DNA of 15,083 nt from contig JAZUBL010000047.1 in the NCBI GenBank assembly GCA_045638545.1, positions 1 through 15,083 on the forward strand, in the 5' to 3' direction. A program made the translations under genes and the position numbers. The notes beneath the pieces were generated by a model that saw only the letters and a list, made by a program, of their open reading frames with translations, ran no database searches and was not told the origin of the DNA. Origin of the DNA: UMGS1071 sp045638545. GTDB taxonomy: Bacteria; Bacillota; Clostridia; Oscillospirales; Acutalibacteraceae. Every line of letters starts with the position of its first letter. Position 1 is the stretch's first letter. This document shows, in pieces, positions 6,364-13,543 of the stretch.

Positions 6364-6392
6364 AAGCCTCCCTTTACACAAGGGAGCCTTTA
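6364..6392 (-). terminator. Imperfect terminator after thiI
   Basis: On the minus strand CTCCCTT pairs with AAGGGAG, extended through one G-G mismatch by outer AAG/CTT-type pairs, and a TTTT run follows. It lies about 17 bases past the thiI stop; a small CCTGC/GCAGG hairpin (6395-6407) sits between them. Confidence 0.5.
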
Positions 6393-6408
6393 TTCCTGCT
6401 GTGCAGGC

Positions 6409-7590
6409 TTACTTCTGATTGTAGCCGATCTTGATATAGTGTGTCTCCTTAACGCACTTTTCAACCAGGGAATCTACATCCATGGCAGCTTCTGCCTGCT
6501 CTACATACTTGATGTCAGGACGGGTGCGAGGGTGCTTTGGTGTGAATACGGTGCAGCAGTCCTCGTATGGCTCGATGGATGTTTCAAAAGTACCGATGCG
6601 GTGGGAAATATCCACGATCTCTGTCTTATCCATACCGATCAGCGGACGGAATACCGGCATATTTGCAACAGCATCTGTGCAGCCGATTGCCTGCAGTGTC
6701 TGGCTTGCTACCTGACCAAGGCTTTCACCGGTAATGAGAGCACCGCAGCCTTCACGGCGTGCAATACCTTCTGCAATGCGCATCATAAAGCGGCGCATGA
6801 TAATGGTGAACAGCTCTTCCGGACACTTGTCGCGGATCTGCTCCTGAATTTCTGTAAAGTGCACGGTAAACAGACGCATTCTGCCGCTGTACTTGCTTAC
6901 CTGCTCCAGCAGACGGTGTACCTTTTCTTCCGCACGCGGGCTGGTGTATGGCGGGCTTGCAAAGTGGATCGCCAGCAGTTCTACACCGCGCTTTGCCATC
7001 ATCCATGCTGCAACAGGGCTGTCCAGACCACCGGAAATGAGGATTGCTGCACGGCCGCCGGTACCAACCGGAATACCGCCAACACCCTGCAGCGGGCTGC
7101 CGTGTACAAATGCTGCGAAGTCGCGGATCTCTACGTGAACCACAACGTCAGGGTTGTGTACGTCAACAGTCAGGTGCGGGAATTTTTCCAGCAGGTAGCC
7201 GCCTACCATCATGGAGATCTCCGGGGACTTCATCGGGAACTTCTTATCAGAACGCTTGGACTCTACCTTGAAAGTCTTTGCGCCCAGCAGCTCGTCTTCC
7301 AGATATTCAGCCGCTGCCTCCTGTACTGCTTCCAGTGTCTTTTCTGTCATGGATGCACGGGAGTAGGAAACGATGCCGAAAATGCGGCCGATGCGATCGG
7401 ATGCTTCATCCAGATCTGCGTCATCGTTCTGTGGGATAATGTAAATGGTGGACTGTGCAATGCGCACATCAAAATCACCGGCATCTGCCAGTCTGTAACG
7501 GATGGTTTTCAGCAGGATGGACTCGAAGATCTTTCTGTTCAGACCCTTGAGCACGATCTCGCCCAGTTTGATCAAAAGCATTTCGTTCAT
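6409..7590 (-). CDS. thiI: ThiI: tRNA 4-thiouridine synthetase / thiazole sulfurtransferase, rhodanese-less form
   Basis: This 393-residue enzyme adenylates tRNA U8 and transfers sulfur to give 4-thiouridine; it can also serve thiamine thiazole synthesis. An N-terminal ferredoxin-like region (1-55) is followed by a THUMP domain (about 60-165) and the PP-loop ATPase domain with S-G-G-L-D-S at 186-191. Cys345-Cys346 in YEDCCTVFTPKHP match the catalytic cysteine region of E. coli ThiI. The C-terminal rhodanese domain of the E. coli enzyme is absent, as usual in Firmicutes, so the persulfide must come straight from a desulfurase. The desulfurase half of the upstream protein, 63 bases away, is the obvious donor. 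The start at 7590 (MNEMLLIKLGE) has GGAG ten bases upstream and fits the family; an earlier ATG at 7653 adds 21 unrelated residues. Confidence 0.95.
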   Translation of the reverse strand: MNEMLLIKLGEIVLKGLNRKIFESILLKTIRYRLADAGDFDVRIAQSTIYIIPQNDDADLDEASDRIGRIFGIVSYSRASMTEKTLEAVQEAAAEYLEDELLGAKTFKVESKRSDKKFPMKSPEISMMVGGYLLEKFPHLTVDVHNPDVVVHVEIRDFAAFVHGSPLQGVGGIPVGTGGRAAILISGGLDSPVAAWMMAKRGVELLAIHFASPPYTSPRAEEKVHRLLEQVSKYSGRMRLFTVHFTEIQEQIRDKCPEELFTIIMRRFMMRIAEGIARREGCGALITGESLGQVASQTLQAIGCTDAVANMPVFRPLIGMDKTEIVDISHRIGTFETSIEPYEDCCTVFTPKHPRTRPDIKYVEQAEAAMDVDSLVEKCVKETHYIKIGYNQK

Positions 7591-7620
7591 ATATGATAAT
7601 CTCCTTTTATTACAGTAATT

Positions 7621-7641
7621 CCCGCGGAGAAACTCCACGGG
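7621..7641 (-). other. Hairpin between the fusion gene and thiI
   Basis: CCCGCGGAG (7621-7629) and CTCCACGGG (7633-7641) pair at eight of nine positions around an AAA loop. On the transcribed strand no T run follows, so it is not a normal terminator. It may adjust the thiI level relative to the upstream gene through RNA processing or partial pausing. Confidence 0.5.
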
Positions 7642-7653
7642 AAGAAAAATCAA

Positions 7654-9972
7654 TTATAATTTGCCGCTGGCAAGGGTAGCCATACCCTCTTTCACCGCAT
7701 TGATCATGGCGTCAACATCAGCCTTTGTGGAATCGTGGGAGAAGCTGATGCGGATGGATGTTAAAATCGCCGCGCGGCTGAGGCCCATGGCGGTCAGCAC
7801 AGGGCTCTCCTTATTGCCGGAGCATGCGGAACCGCCGGATACGGAAATGTTCCGCTCTGCCAGATAGTGGATCATGGTTTCGGAACGGATGGACATGGTA
7901 GAGAAGTTCACGATGTATGGCAGTGCATCCGGTGCAGAGTTCAGCACAACACCGTCAATGGCAGAGAGCTGCGCACGGCAGTAATCTGCCAGCTCCTGCA
8001 TCTTCGGCAGAGATTCTGCCGGATCCTGCATTGCCTTAACTGCTGCGCCGAAGCCGCAGATAGACGGTACTGCTTCTGTACCGGAGCGGATGCCCTTCTC
8101 CTGACCGCCGCCGAATGTCTGCGGCAGAATGCGCACGCCGTCCTTTATGTACAGCGCGCCGACGCCCTTTGGTGCGTGCACTTTATGGCCGCTGACAGAC
8201 AGCAGATCCACCTTCAGCTTATTTACCTTGATTGGCAGCTTGCCAAAGGCCTGCACAGCGTCCACATGGAGCAGCGCCGGTGCCTTTTTGCGGAGGATCG
8301 CTTTCGCAGCAGCCTCTACCGGCTGAATAGCACCGACTTCGTTATTGACCATCATCATGCTGACAAGAATGGTCTTTTCATCTACAGCATCATTGAGGGC
8401 TTCTTCGCTGACACGGCCAAACTCGTCTACCGGCAGACGAACAACCTCAAAGCCGTCCTTCTCCAGTTTGTTCATGCATTCCATAACAGATGGGTGCTCT
8501 ACTGCAGTGGTAACGATTTTATTGCCGCTGCGCTTTTTTGCCTGCACCGCACCGAAGATCGCCAGGTTGTTGGCCTCTGTGCCGCCGCTGGTAAAGGTGA
8601 TTTCATTTGCCTTGGCGCCCAGCATTTTTGCAATGGATTCTCTGGCGTCGGTCAGCTCCTTTTCTGCCGCAAAACCTACCTGGTGGATAGAGGACGGATT
8701 GCCGAACTTATCGACCATCATTTCCACTACTTTTTCTGCTGCTTCCTCGCAAACACGGGTCGTTGCGCTGTTATCCAGATAAATATGACCATTGGAGAAA
8801 CCGTGGTCATCGTGAGGTGCCTCTTCCTCCGGTGCAGGCAGTGTTGCCACCGGGTTGCCGGTCAGCTTCTGCAGCAGTTCGCCCAGATTTTTCCGGCAGC
8901 CGGAAGTATCCAGATCTGCAACGCACTGACGCATTTTCTGCAGCTTTTCCGGGTGATCCAGCAGGTGTCGGATCACTTCGGCGCCGCTCTGGTTTTTGCC
9001 GATCTGCACTGCCATGCCGTGTCTTGTCAGGAATGCTGCGTTGTCTTCTTCCTGACCTGGAATTGCCTGGAAAATTACCATTGGCAGGTTGCAGGCAATG
9101 GCCTCAGAAACAGTCAGGCCGCCCGGCTTTGTAATAAGCAGGTCGCTGCACTGCATATACTTCTGCACCACGTCGGTGAAATATACCAGAGAAACCGGCT
9201 TTGGTGCATTTCTTGTTACGCGCTGGAAGCTTTCATACAGCTTCTGGTTCTTGCCGGTAATGATGACCAGCTGGAATTTTTCCGGCAGCGCCATCAGCTC
9301 TTTGTAGATTTCCAGAATACCGGTCACACCAAAGCTGCCTGCCATCAGCAGAATGGTCGGCAGGTTCGGGTCTGCCACCAGGCCAAGCTCCTCGCGAATT
9401 GCAGGGATCTCGTCTTTTTCCACCGGATGGAATACGTCGAAAACAGGAATACCGAACGGGTGGATTTTTTCTTTTTTCACGCCAAGCTTTACCATTGGCT
9501 CAATGCAGTCTGCTGCAGGCACAATATATTCGTTGATATTCTTTGCCAGGTAAGTACGGTGCGGGCCATAGTCTGTCATGATAGAAACAAGCGGCACTGT
9601 TACTTTGCCGCGGCTCTTCAGACAGGAAACCATTTCGCCTGCAAAAGGATGGGTGGTAATGATCACGTCCGGACGGAATTCCCGGATGATCGGCATCAGC
9701 TCGCCGCAGGCCATGGCTGTCAGCGGACGGCTGATATCCAGTGTTTCCTTCTGTGTCTGGCCGTAAATAAAACCATACAGACGCGGAGTTCTCATTGCCA
9801 TAAATTCATAGCCGCCGCAGACGATTTTATCTACCAGTTTATTTACTTCTTTAATGGCATCGACGATTTTTACTTCCGTATCTGGCAGATAATTGGAAAA
9901 ATAATTCTCCATTGCTCTGGAAGTACGCATATGTCCGCCGCCGGTTGCCGCTGTAAAAATCAATACTCGCAT
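7654..9972 (-). CDS. Fusion protein: GT28/MGDG-synthase-like glycosyltransferase joined to NifS/IscS cysteine desulfurase
   Basis: One 772-residue frame encodes two complete enzymes. Residues 1-372 are a GT-B glycosyltransferase related to UgtP and plant MGDG synthase, which use a UDP-sugar and diacylglycerol to make glycolipid: GGGH at 11-14, TDYGPHRTYL at 133-142, GIPV at 174-177 and the donor-site motif PGGLTVSEA at 283-291. Residues 373-396 are a Pro/Glu/Asp/His-rich linker. Residues 397-772 are a PLP cysteine desulfurase: YLDNSATT start, EH at 492-493 (PLP-stacking His), HVDAVQ at 569-574, PLP lysine Lys597 in SGHK, RSGTEA near 629-634, and catalytic Cys717 in GGSACSG. No in-frame start codon lies near the junction, so the desulfurase is not made alone. 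AGGAG sits nine bases before the ATG. thiI follows in the operon, which fits a sulfur-donor role; the acceptor of the glycosyltransferase is unknown. Confidence 0.9.
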   Translation of the reverse strand: MRVLIFTAATGGGHMRTSRAMENYFSNYLPDTEVKIVDAIKEVNKLVDKIVCGGYEFMAMRTPRLYGFIYGQTQKETLDISRPLTAMACGELMPIIREFRPDVIITTHPFAGEMVSCLKSRGKVTVPLVSIMTDYGPHRTYLAKNINEYIVPAADCIEPMVKLGVKKEKIHPFGIPVFDVFHPVEKDEIPAIREELGLVADPNLPTILLMAGSFGVTGILEIYKELMALPEKFQLVIITGKNQKLYESFQRVTRNAPKPVSLVYFTDVVQKYMQCSDLLITKPGGLTVSEAIACNLPMVIFQAIPGQEEDNAAFLTRHGMAVQIGKNQSGAEVIRHLLDHPEKLQKMRQCVADLDTSGCRKNLGELLQKLTGNPVATLPAPEEEAPHDDHGFSNGHIYLDNSATTRVCEEAAEKVVEMMVDKFGNPSSIHQVGFAAEKELTDARESIAKMLGAKANEITFTSGGTEANNLAIFGAVQAKKRSGNKIVTTAVEHPSVMECMNKLEKDGFEVVRLPVDEFGRVSEEALNDAVDEKTILVSMMMVNNEVGAIQPVEAAAKAILRKKAPALLHVDAVQAFGKLPIKVNKLKVDLLSVSGHKVHAPKGVGALYIKDGVRILPQTFGGGQEKGIRSGTEAVPSICGFGAAVKAMQDPAESLPKMQELADYCRAQLSAIDGVVLNSAPDALPYIVNFSTMSIRSETMIHYLAERNISVSGGSACSGNKESPVLTAMGLSRAAILTSIRISFSHDSTKADVDAMINAVKEGMATLASGKL

Positions 9973-10050
9973 CCAATTTCACTCCTAGTTTCTCTGTCTT
10001 TCCGTGATATCTATGGTTTATTCTTTCTTTCGGTATGTATAGGTAATAGT

Positions 10051-10059
10051 ATTATACCA
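10051..10059 (-). promoter_or_regulatory. Extended -10 promoter of the fusion gene-thiI operon
   Basis: On the minus strand TG-G-TATAAT forms an extended -10 box (TATAAT at 10051-10056, TG at 10058-10059), with no good -35 box at 16-18 bases. The leader is about 70 bases. GGTA/TACC half-sites (minus-strand GGTATAATACTATTACC) overlap the -10 box as a weak inverted repeat. Confidence 0.6.
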
Positions 10060-10116
10060 TAAACTCTGCGCAAACGCACGAAAAATCAGCAAAAAAGAGA
10101 CTCTGTGCCGCAGTAC

Positions 10117-10145
10117 TTTACAATCGCCCACCATAGCACTATAAT
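10117..10145 (+). promoter_or_regulatory. Promoter of the VanW-family gene
   Basis: TTTACA (10117-10122), a 17-base spacer and TATAAT (10140-10145). It is divergent from the fusion-gene promoter, about 60 bases away. The start codon follows 35 bases after the -10 box. Confidence 0.8.
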
Positions 10146-10179
10146 ATATGATAGGAAGATATTGAAAGGAGGACACGCC

Positions 10180-11556
10180 ATGCATAAAAAAATACGCATT
10201 GCTGCCGCCGCGCTGGCCGCAGTGCTGCTTACAACTGCTGCAGCAACCGGCTGCAGTTTTGGCGGTGATCTGGGAGAAATAACCGACACGACCTTTTGTG
10301 AAGGCGTGATCATCGGCGGCATGGACCTTGCCGGCAAAACAAAAGAACAGGCTGCTACACTGCTTTCCATGCAGGAGCAGAAAGGAAAAACCTTTACCAT
10401 CAACCTGACCTTCGGCAAGAAAACCTACACTTACACCGAAGAAGATTTTGATATTGAATCTGACTACGAAGCAGCCGTGGAATATGCTTATGACTTTCTG
10501 TTCGGCGGCACATCACGGCAGTATTACGAGCGAAAGTACATGCTCTCGGTAGAGCCCCACGAGTTTGGTGTTGGCCAGTATATCAGCCAGGAATCTCTGG
10601 AAAAGCAGATCAAAGCCCTTGCCAAAAAACTGGACCGCGATCCGGTAGAACCAAAGGTCATCTCTCACAACGGCAAAAAATTCACCTTTGATAACGGCAA
10701 AAACGGCATCAAGGTAAACCAGAAAAAAACAGTAGCCGCCATTCAGGCCGCCCTGAAAAACAGCAATGACGTTACCGTGGAAGTGGTTTACAAATCTCAG
10801 AAACCAGAAGCTGCCGGAGAAGATTACGCCGGCATTATGGAGAAGCTGGGCAGTTTTTCCACCATCTCTACCAATAACGCCAACGGCAACAAAAATATGT
10901 CGCTGGCACTGGACTACGTCAACGGCACTACCATCGGCCCGGGAGAAACATTCTCCTTTAACGGCATTGTTGGCGACAGTACCAACAACAGCCGCGGCTT
11001 TGTGCCGGCTGGTGCCATCGTTAACGGCAAACTGGTTGACTCCTACGGCGGCGGCATCTGTCAGGCCTCTACCACTATTTACGGTGCAGCACTCCGCTCT
11101 GACCTGACCATTACAGAGCGCCACAACCATATGTGGCCATCTACTTATGTGGAGATCGGTCAGGACGCAGCGGTAGACTACGGCATTCAGGACTTCTGCT
11201 TCCGCAATGATTCCAAGTATCCGATTTACATTGAGTGCGGTATGGACGGCACAAAACTGCACTGCACCATTTATGGTTACCAGTCTCCGGACTACGATAC
11301 CATTGAGGTAACTTCTGAAAAGACAGGCACACTGAAGATTCCGAAGCCAACCTTTAAGGAAGACAAAAAGCTGAAGAAAAACGAAGTGAAAACAGACCGC
11401 GAAGCCCGCGCCGGCCAGACAGCATCTGCGTGGCGTATTTACTATAAGGACGGCAAAAAGGTGAAAACGGAAGAACTGCACAGCAGCTACTATCCGTCTA
11501 TCGGCGCTATTTACCGCCATGCACCAAAAGCAGACCTGAGCAAGTACAAAGAATAA
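10180..11556 (+). CDS. VanW-family lipoprotein with peptidoglycan-binding-like domain
   Basis: This protein has 458 residues. Residues 1-24 form a signal peptide ending A-T-G before Cys25, a likely lipobox, so it should sit on the outer membrane face. Residues about 40-205 resemble the putative peptidoglycan-binding domain (PG_binding_4) that usually precedes VanW. Residues about 226-366 are the VanW domain: FSTISTNNANGNKN, GPGETFSFN, Y289-G-G-G-I-C-Q-A-S-T-T, ERHNH and the closing YPIYI strand. Residues about 370-458 look like a basic G5-like tail (YYKDGKKVKTEELHSSYYP). VanW is found in some vancomycin-resistance clusters, but the domain is widespread in Clostridia and no van genes are nearby, so resistance should not be inferred. 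A cell-wall role is likely; the activity is unknown. ATG 10180 follows AAAGGAGG by seven bases. Confidence 0.9.
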   Translation: MHKKIRIAAAALAAVLLTTAAATGCSFGGDLGEITDTTFCEGVIIGGMDLAGKTKEQAATLLSMQEQKGKTFTINLTFGKKTYTYTEEDFDIESDYEAAVEYAYDFLFGGTSRQYYERKYMLSVEPHEFGVGQYISQESLEKQIKALAKKLDRDPVEPKVISHNGKKFTFDNGKNGIKVNQKKTVAAIQAALKNSNDVTVEVVYKSQKPEAAGEDYAGIMEKLGSFSTISTNNANGNKNMSLALDYVNGTTIGPGETFSFNGIVGDSTNNSRGFVPAGAIVNGKLVDSYGGGICQASTTIYGAALRSDLTITERHNHMWPSTYVEIGQDAAVDYGIQDFCFRNDSKYPIYIECGMDGTKLHCTIYGYQSPDYDTIEVTSEKTGTLKIPKPTFKEDKKLKKNEVKTDREARAGQTASAWRIYYKDGKKVKTEELHSSYYPSIGAIYRHAPKADLSKYKE

Positions 11557-11564
11557 TAGATACA

Positions 11565-11597
11565 AACAGCCTCTTTGACGGAGAGGCTGTTTTTTTA
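11565..11597 (+). terminator. Terminator of the VanW-family gene
   Basis: AACAGCCTCT (11565-11574) pairs with AGAGGCTGTT (11582-11591), and the T-tract runs on to about 11596. It lies nine bases past the stop. Confidence 0.9.
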
Positions 11598-11623
11598 CGC
11601 AATTTCATATTTTTTGCAAAAGA

Positions 11624-11651
11624 AAAACCACATGGCGCTCCATGTGGTTTT
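11624..11651 (-). terminator. Terminator of the PrsA-like gene
   Basis: AAAACCACATGG (11624-11635) pairs perfectly with CCATGTGGTTTT (11640-11651) around a four-base loop. On the minus strand it ends in a T run and lies eight bases past the stop codon. The convergent VanW-gene terminator is 27 bases away. Confidence 0.9.
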
Positions 11652-11658
11652 CTCTGTT

Positions 11659-12852
11659 TTATTCAGCAGAAGCTGTTTCGTCCTTAGCTTCTGTATCTGC
11701 TTCGGTTTTTGTATCTTCTGCAGTTTCAGAAGATTCCTCTTCCGGCTCTGTTGGCTCAAAGAGGTTCTTCAGATCCAGGTTTGTGGTTACTTCCTCATTG
11801 TATACGATTGTGGAAACATCAAATTTGTTTACCAGATCGTCCATATAAGTGATGTACTCTTCCTGCTTCATGTCTACGAGGATCTGGAACAGATTCTGCT
11901 CGTAAGCTTCTGCTTCTTCGTTGAAGAACTCTGCCTTTGCAGCTTCGTCATCACCCTTGGTGTAGAGGATCACATAGCCTTCGTCAGAGAGATCCAGTGC
12001 GTATGTCTTGCCGGCCTTTGCCTTCTTGATATTGGAAATGAAATCTGCCGGGAACTTGGAAGTTGCAGAGGAGTTTGTCAGGCTGCCGATGTAAGTGTAC
12101 AGGCCGTTGTTTTCAGTTGGCTCTTCTTCGCCCTCTGCTGTTTCAATGCCCTTGTGCTTATTTGCTGCCTGGTTCATAGTCATGCCGCCATCATTGATCT
12201 GCTTTGCGAAATCCTGGAACTGTGTTACCAGTGCATCAATTTCCTTGTCTGTCATGGTGGAGCCGTCTGCCTTCACAGTCTCTGCTACAATGTAGTCCAC
12301 AGCAGCGTAGTTTTCTGCAAAGTACTTATCCATCTCTTCCTGCGGCACTTCCTTTTCGCCGCCCTTGCCGTAAACAGCCTCAAATACAGCAGTGAACTTT
12401 GCGTTGTAGTCATAGCTTACATACTGGTAGTCATCTCTTGTAATACCGTATCGTGTGAAGGTTGCCTTATACTGGGACCAGTCGTTGATAGCGCCCTGCT
12501 CTGCGTTGAAGCGGGTGATGTCGTCCAGTGTCAGGCCAAGTTCGTTGAACTTCTGGTCAACAACCAGGAACGGCTTTACAAAGTACTCCAGTGCATAATT
12601 GCGGATCCACTCATCTGCCGGCTTGCCGTCAATTTCCTGATCCAGCACAGGCTTGGTGTAGTCTTCCACGCTGTACAGTGCGTTCTGGTAACCTGCAAAC
12701 AGGCAGTAGTTGTAAACACCGCTGGAAATCTCTGCGCTGTCAGTTTTCAGCGCCCATGTACCGCTGCCGCCGCAGGCTGTGAGAGACACAGCAGAAGCTG
12801 CCAGTGTGGCACAGGCCAGAGAACCAGCTGCAATTTTCTTTGCGATTTTCAT
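11659..12852 (-). CDS. PrsA/SurA-like foldase lipoprotein
   Basis: This 397-residue protein has a signal peptide (residues 1-26) with lipobox L-T-A-C, so Cys27 is the lipidation site. Residues about 35-200 form a helical SurA_N-like chaperone region. Residues about 210-330 take the position of a parvulin prolyl isomerase domain (VDYIVAETVKADGSTMTDKE, then a Gly-rich YIGSL stretch and YVILYTKG), but the classical parvulin His and F-x-L-A motifs are not evident, so the domain may be degenerate. The final 35 residues are a Glu/Thr/Asp-rich tail. PrsA-type proteins assist folding of exported proteins between membrane and wall. The start at 12852 is set by GGAGGG seven bases upstream and the signal peptide; an upstream in-frame ATG at 12963 lies before the promoter -10 box. 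It is monocistronic. Confidence 0.8.
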   Translation of the reverse strand: MKIAKKIAAGSLACATLAASAVSLTACGGSGTWALKTDSAEISSGVYNYCLFAGYQNALYSVEDYTKPVLDQEIDGKPADEWIRNYALEYFVKPFLVVDQKFNELGLTLDDITRFNAEQGAINDWSQYKATFTRYGITRDDYQYVSYDYNAKFTAVFEAVYGKGGEKEVPQEEMDKYFAENYAAVDYIVAETVKADGSTMTDKEIDALVTQFQDFAKQINDGGMTMNQAANKHKGIETAEGEEEPTENNGLYTYIGSLTNSSATSKFPADFISNIKKAKAGKTYALDLSDEGYVILYTKGDDEAAKAEFFNEEAEAYEQNLFQILVDMKQEEYITYMDDLVNKFDVSTIVYNEEVTTNLDLKNLFEPTEPEEESSETAEDTKTEADTEAKDETASAE

Positions 12853-12879
12853 ATAAATTCCCTCCGTAAAGTAACATTG

Positions 12880-12911
12880 AAAAATCCTGCCGCCGAACGC
12901 CGTGCAGGATT
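12880..12911 (-). promoter_or_regulatory. Terminator-like hairpin in the prsA-like leader
   Basis: On the minus strand AATCCTGC (12911-12904) pairs perfectly with GCAGGATT, whose final T bases run into TTTC at 12880. It lies between the promoter and the ribosome binding site of the PrsA-like gene. It could act as an attenuator or mRNA-stabilising hairpin. The T-tract is short (five, two of them in the stem), and no alternative antiterminator pairing is obvious. Confidence 0.45.
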
Positions 12912-12931
12912 GCTGAAAATTATATGACCAT

Positions 12932-12960
12932 ATTATACACTTGATAAAAAAGATTGTCCA
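12932..12960 (-). promoter_or_regulatory. Promoter of the PrsA-like gene
   Basis: On the minus strand TGGACA (12955-12960), 17 bases, then TATAAT (12932-12937). The leader of about 75 bases contains the hairpin at 12880-12911. Confidence 0.8.
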
Positions 12961-13008
12961 CAACGAACCGTGAACGTTTCATGAATTTTAAAAGAAAACG
13001 ATAAAAAT

Positions 13009-13050
13009 ATTGCAGAAATACTTGCAATACAAAATATGGAGTGCTATGCT
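13009..13050 (+). promoter_or_regulatory. Promoter of the HxlR-family gene with inverted-repeat operator
   Basis: TTGCAA (13022-13027), 17 bases, TATGCT (13045-13050), with an extended TG at 13042-13043. A perfect inverted repeat ATTGCA-N8-TGCAAT (13009-13014 with 13023-13028) overlaps the -35 box. Winged-helix dimers bind such sites, so self-regulation by the HxlR protein is plausible. Confidence 0.65.
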
Positions 13051-13087
13051 GAAAATATAGAACTTCGGTGAAAAGAGGAAGAAACCC

Positions 13088-13495
13088 ATGAAAAATGAAA
13101 AAGCGGAAAAGAAAGACAAGAAGAAAAAAGGCAAAAAGAAAGCTGCTCAGGCTGTAGAAAAAACTGCGGAGAAAGCAGCGAAAAAAGCGGCTGCGGTTGT
13201 TTCGGAAGACGGCATGGACAAGGCGCTGCAGCTTGTCAGCGGTAAGTGGAAGCTGCGTGTGATCTGGGCGCTGCGCGGCGGCGAAGAAATGCGCTACAGC
13301 GAAGTAAAGCGTCAGGTGCCTGGCATTACAGACGTTATGCTGTCCCAGAGCCTCCGCGAGCTGGCAGAAGACGGCATGGTAGAGCGCAGACAGTACGGTG
13401 ATCTGCCGCCAAGAGTTTCCTACATCATCACAGAGAAAGCATCCGGCCTGCTCCCTGCACTGGAAGCCATGGCTATGTGGGGCGAAACAGTTTAA
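13088..13495 (+). CDS. HxlR-family winged-helix regulator with lysine/alanine-rich N-terminal tail
   Basis: This protein has 135 residues. Residues 45-134 are a complete HxlR winged-helix domain: LVSGKWKLRVIWAL, RYSEVKRQVPGIT, recognition-helix motif MLSQSLRELAEDG and wing PPRVSYIIT. Members are dimeric DNA binders that often sense electrophiles or redox state through a cysteine near the N-terminus; this protein has no cysteine at all, so such sensing is unlikely. Residues 1-38 are almost only Lys, Ala, Glu, Gln and Val, like a histone H1 tail, and should bind nucleic acid non-specifically. The start has GAGG nine bases upstream. An internal ATG at 13214 would give a normal-length HxlR protein without the tail and has only a weak GGAAG upstream. 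It is divergent from the PrsA-like gene, a possible target. Confidence 0.88.
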   Translation: MKNEKAEKKDKKKKGKKKAAQAVEKTAEKAAKKAAAVVSEDGMDKALQLVSGKWKLRVIWALRGGEEMRYSEVKRQVPGITDVMLSQSLRELAEDGMVERRQYGDLPPRVSYIITEKASGLLPALEAMAMWGETV

Positions 13496-13504
13496 ACAAA
13501 AGCA

Positions 13505-13537
13505 AAAGCCTTCCCTGCCGGGGAGGCTTTTTATTTT
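13505..13537 (+). terminator. Terminator of the HxlR-family gene
   Basis: AAAGCCTTCCC (13505-13515) pairs with GGGGAGGCTTT (13520-13530) through one wobble around TGCC, followed by a T-rich tail to 13537. Confidence 0.9.
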
Positions 13538-13543
13538 TGCATA

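Larger units (their letters stand above)
6307..6392 (+). repeat. Dispersed intergenic element, copy 1
   Basis: It begins with ATGAAAAATGAAGAATT (6307-6323), passes through an A/T-rich middle and ends in GCCTCCCTTT (6366-6375) with its hairpin partner. The same opening 17-mer (one A/G change) and the same closing 10-mer occur in the same order and orientation at 13544-13603, also between genes. It supplies both the thiI terminator and a possible cinA promoter. Confidence 0.55.

Noticed and set aside
6307..7596. 429-codon plus-strand frame opposite thiI
   Set aside because: It is the shadow of thiI, starts inside an intergenic repeat, and has no domain or ribosome binding site.
7867..10062. 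731-codon plus-strand frame opposite the fusion gene
   Set aside because: It is the complement of a gene with strong domain matches on the other strand. Its product is rich in Cys, His and Gln with no domain, and no ribosome binding site precedes it; codon bias of the true gene keeps stops away.
10180..11556. Vancomycin-resistance function for the VanW-family protein
   Set aside because: VanW domains are common in Clostridia without resistance clusters, and no van ligase, dehydrogenase or sensor genes are present.
11575..12927. 450-codon plus-strand frame opposite the PrsA-like gene
   Set aside because: It begins in a terminator and has a Cys/Val/Leu-rich composition typical of an antisense frame.
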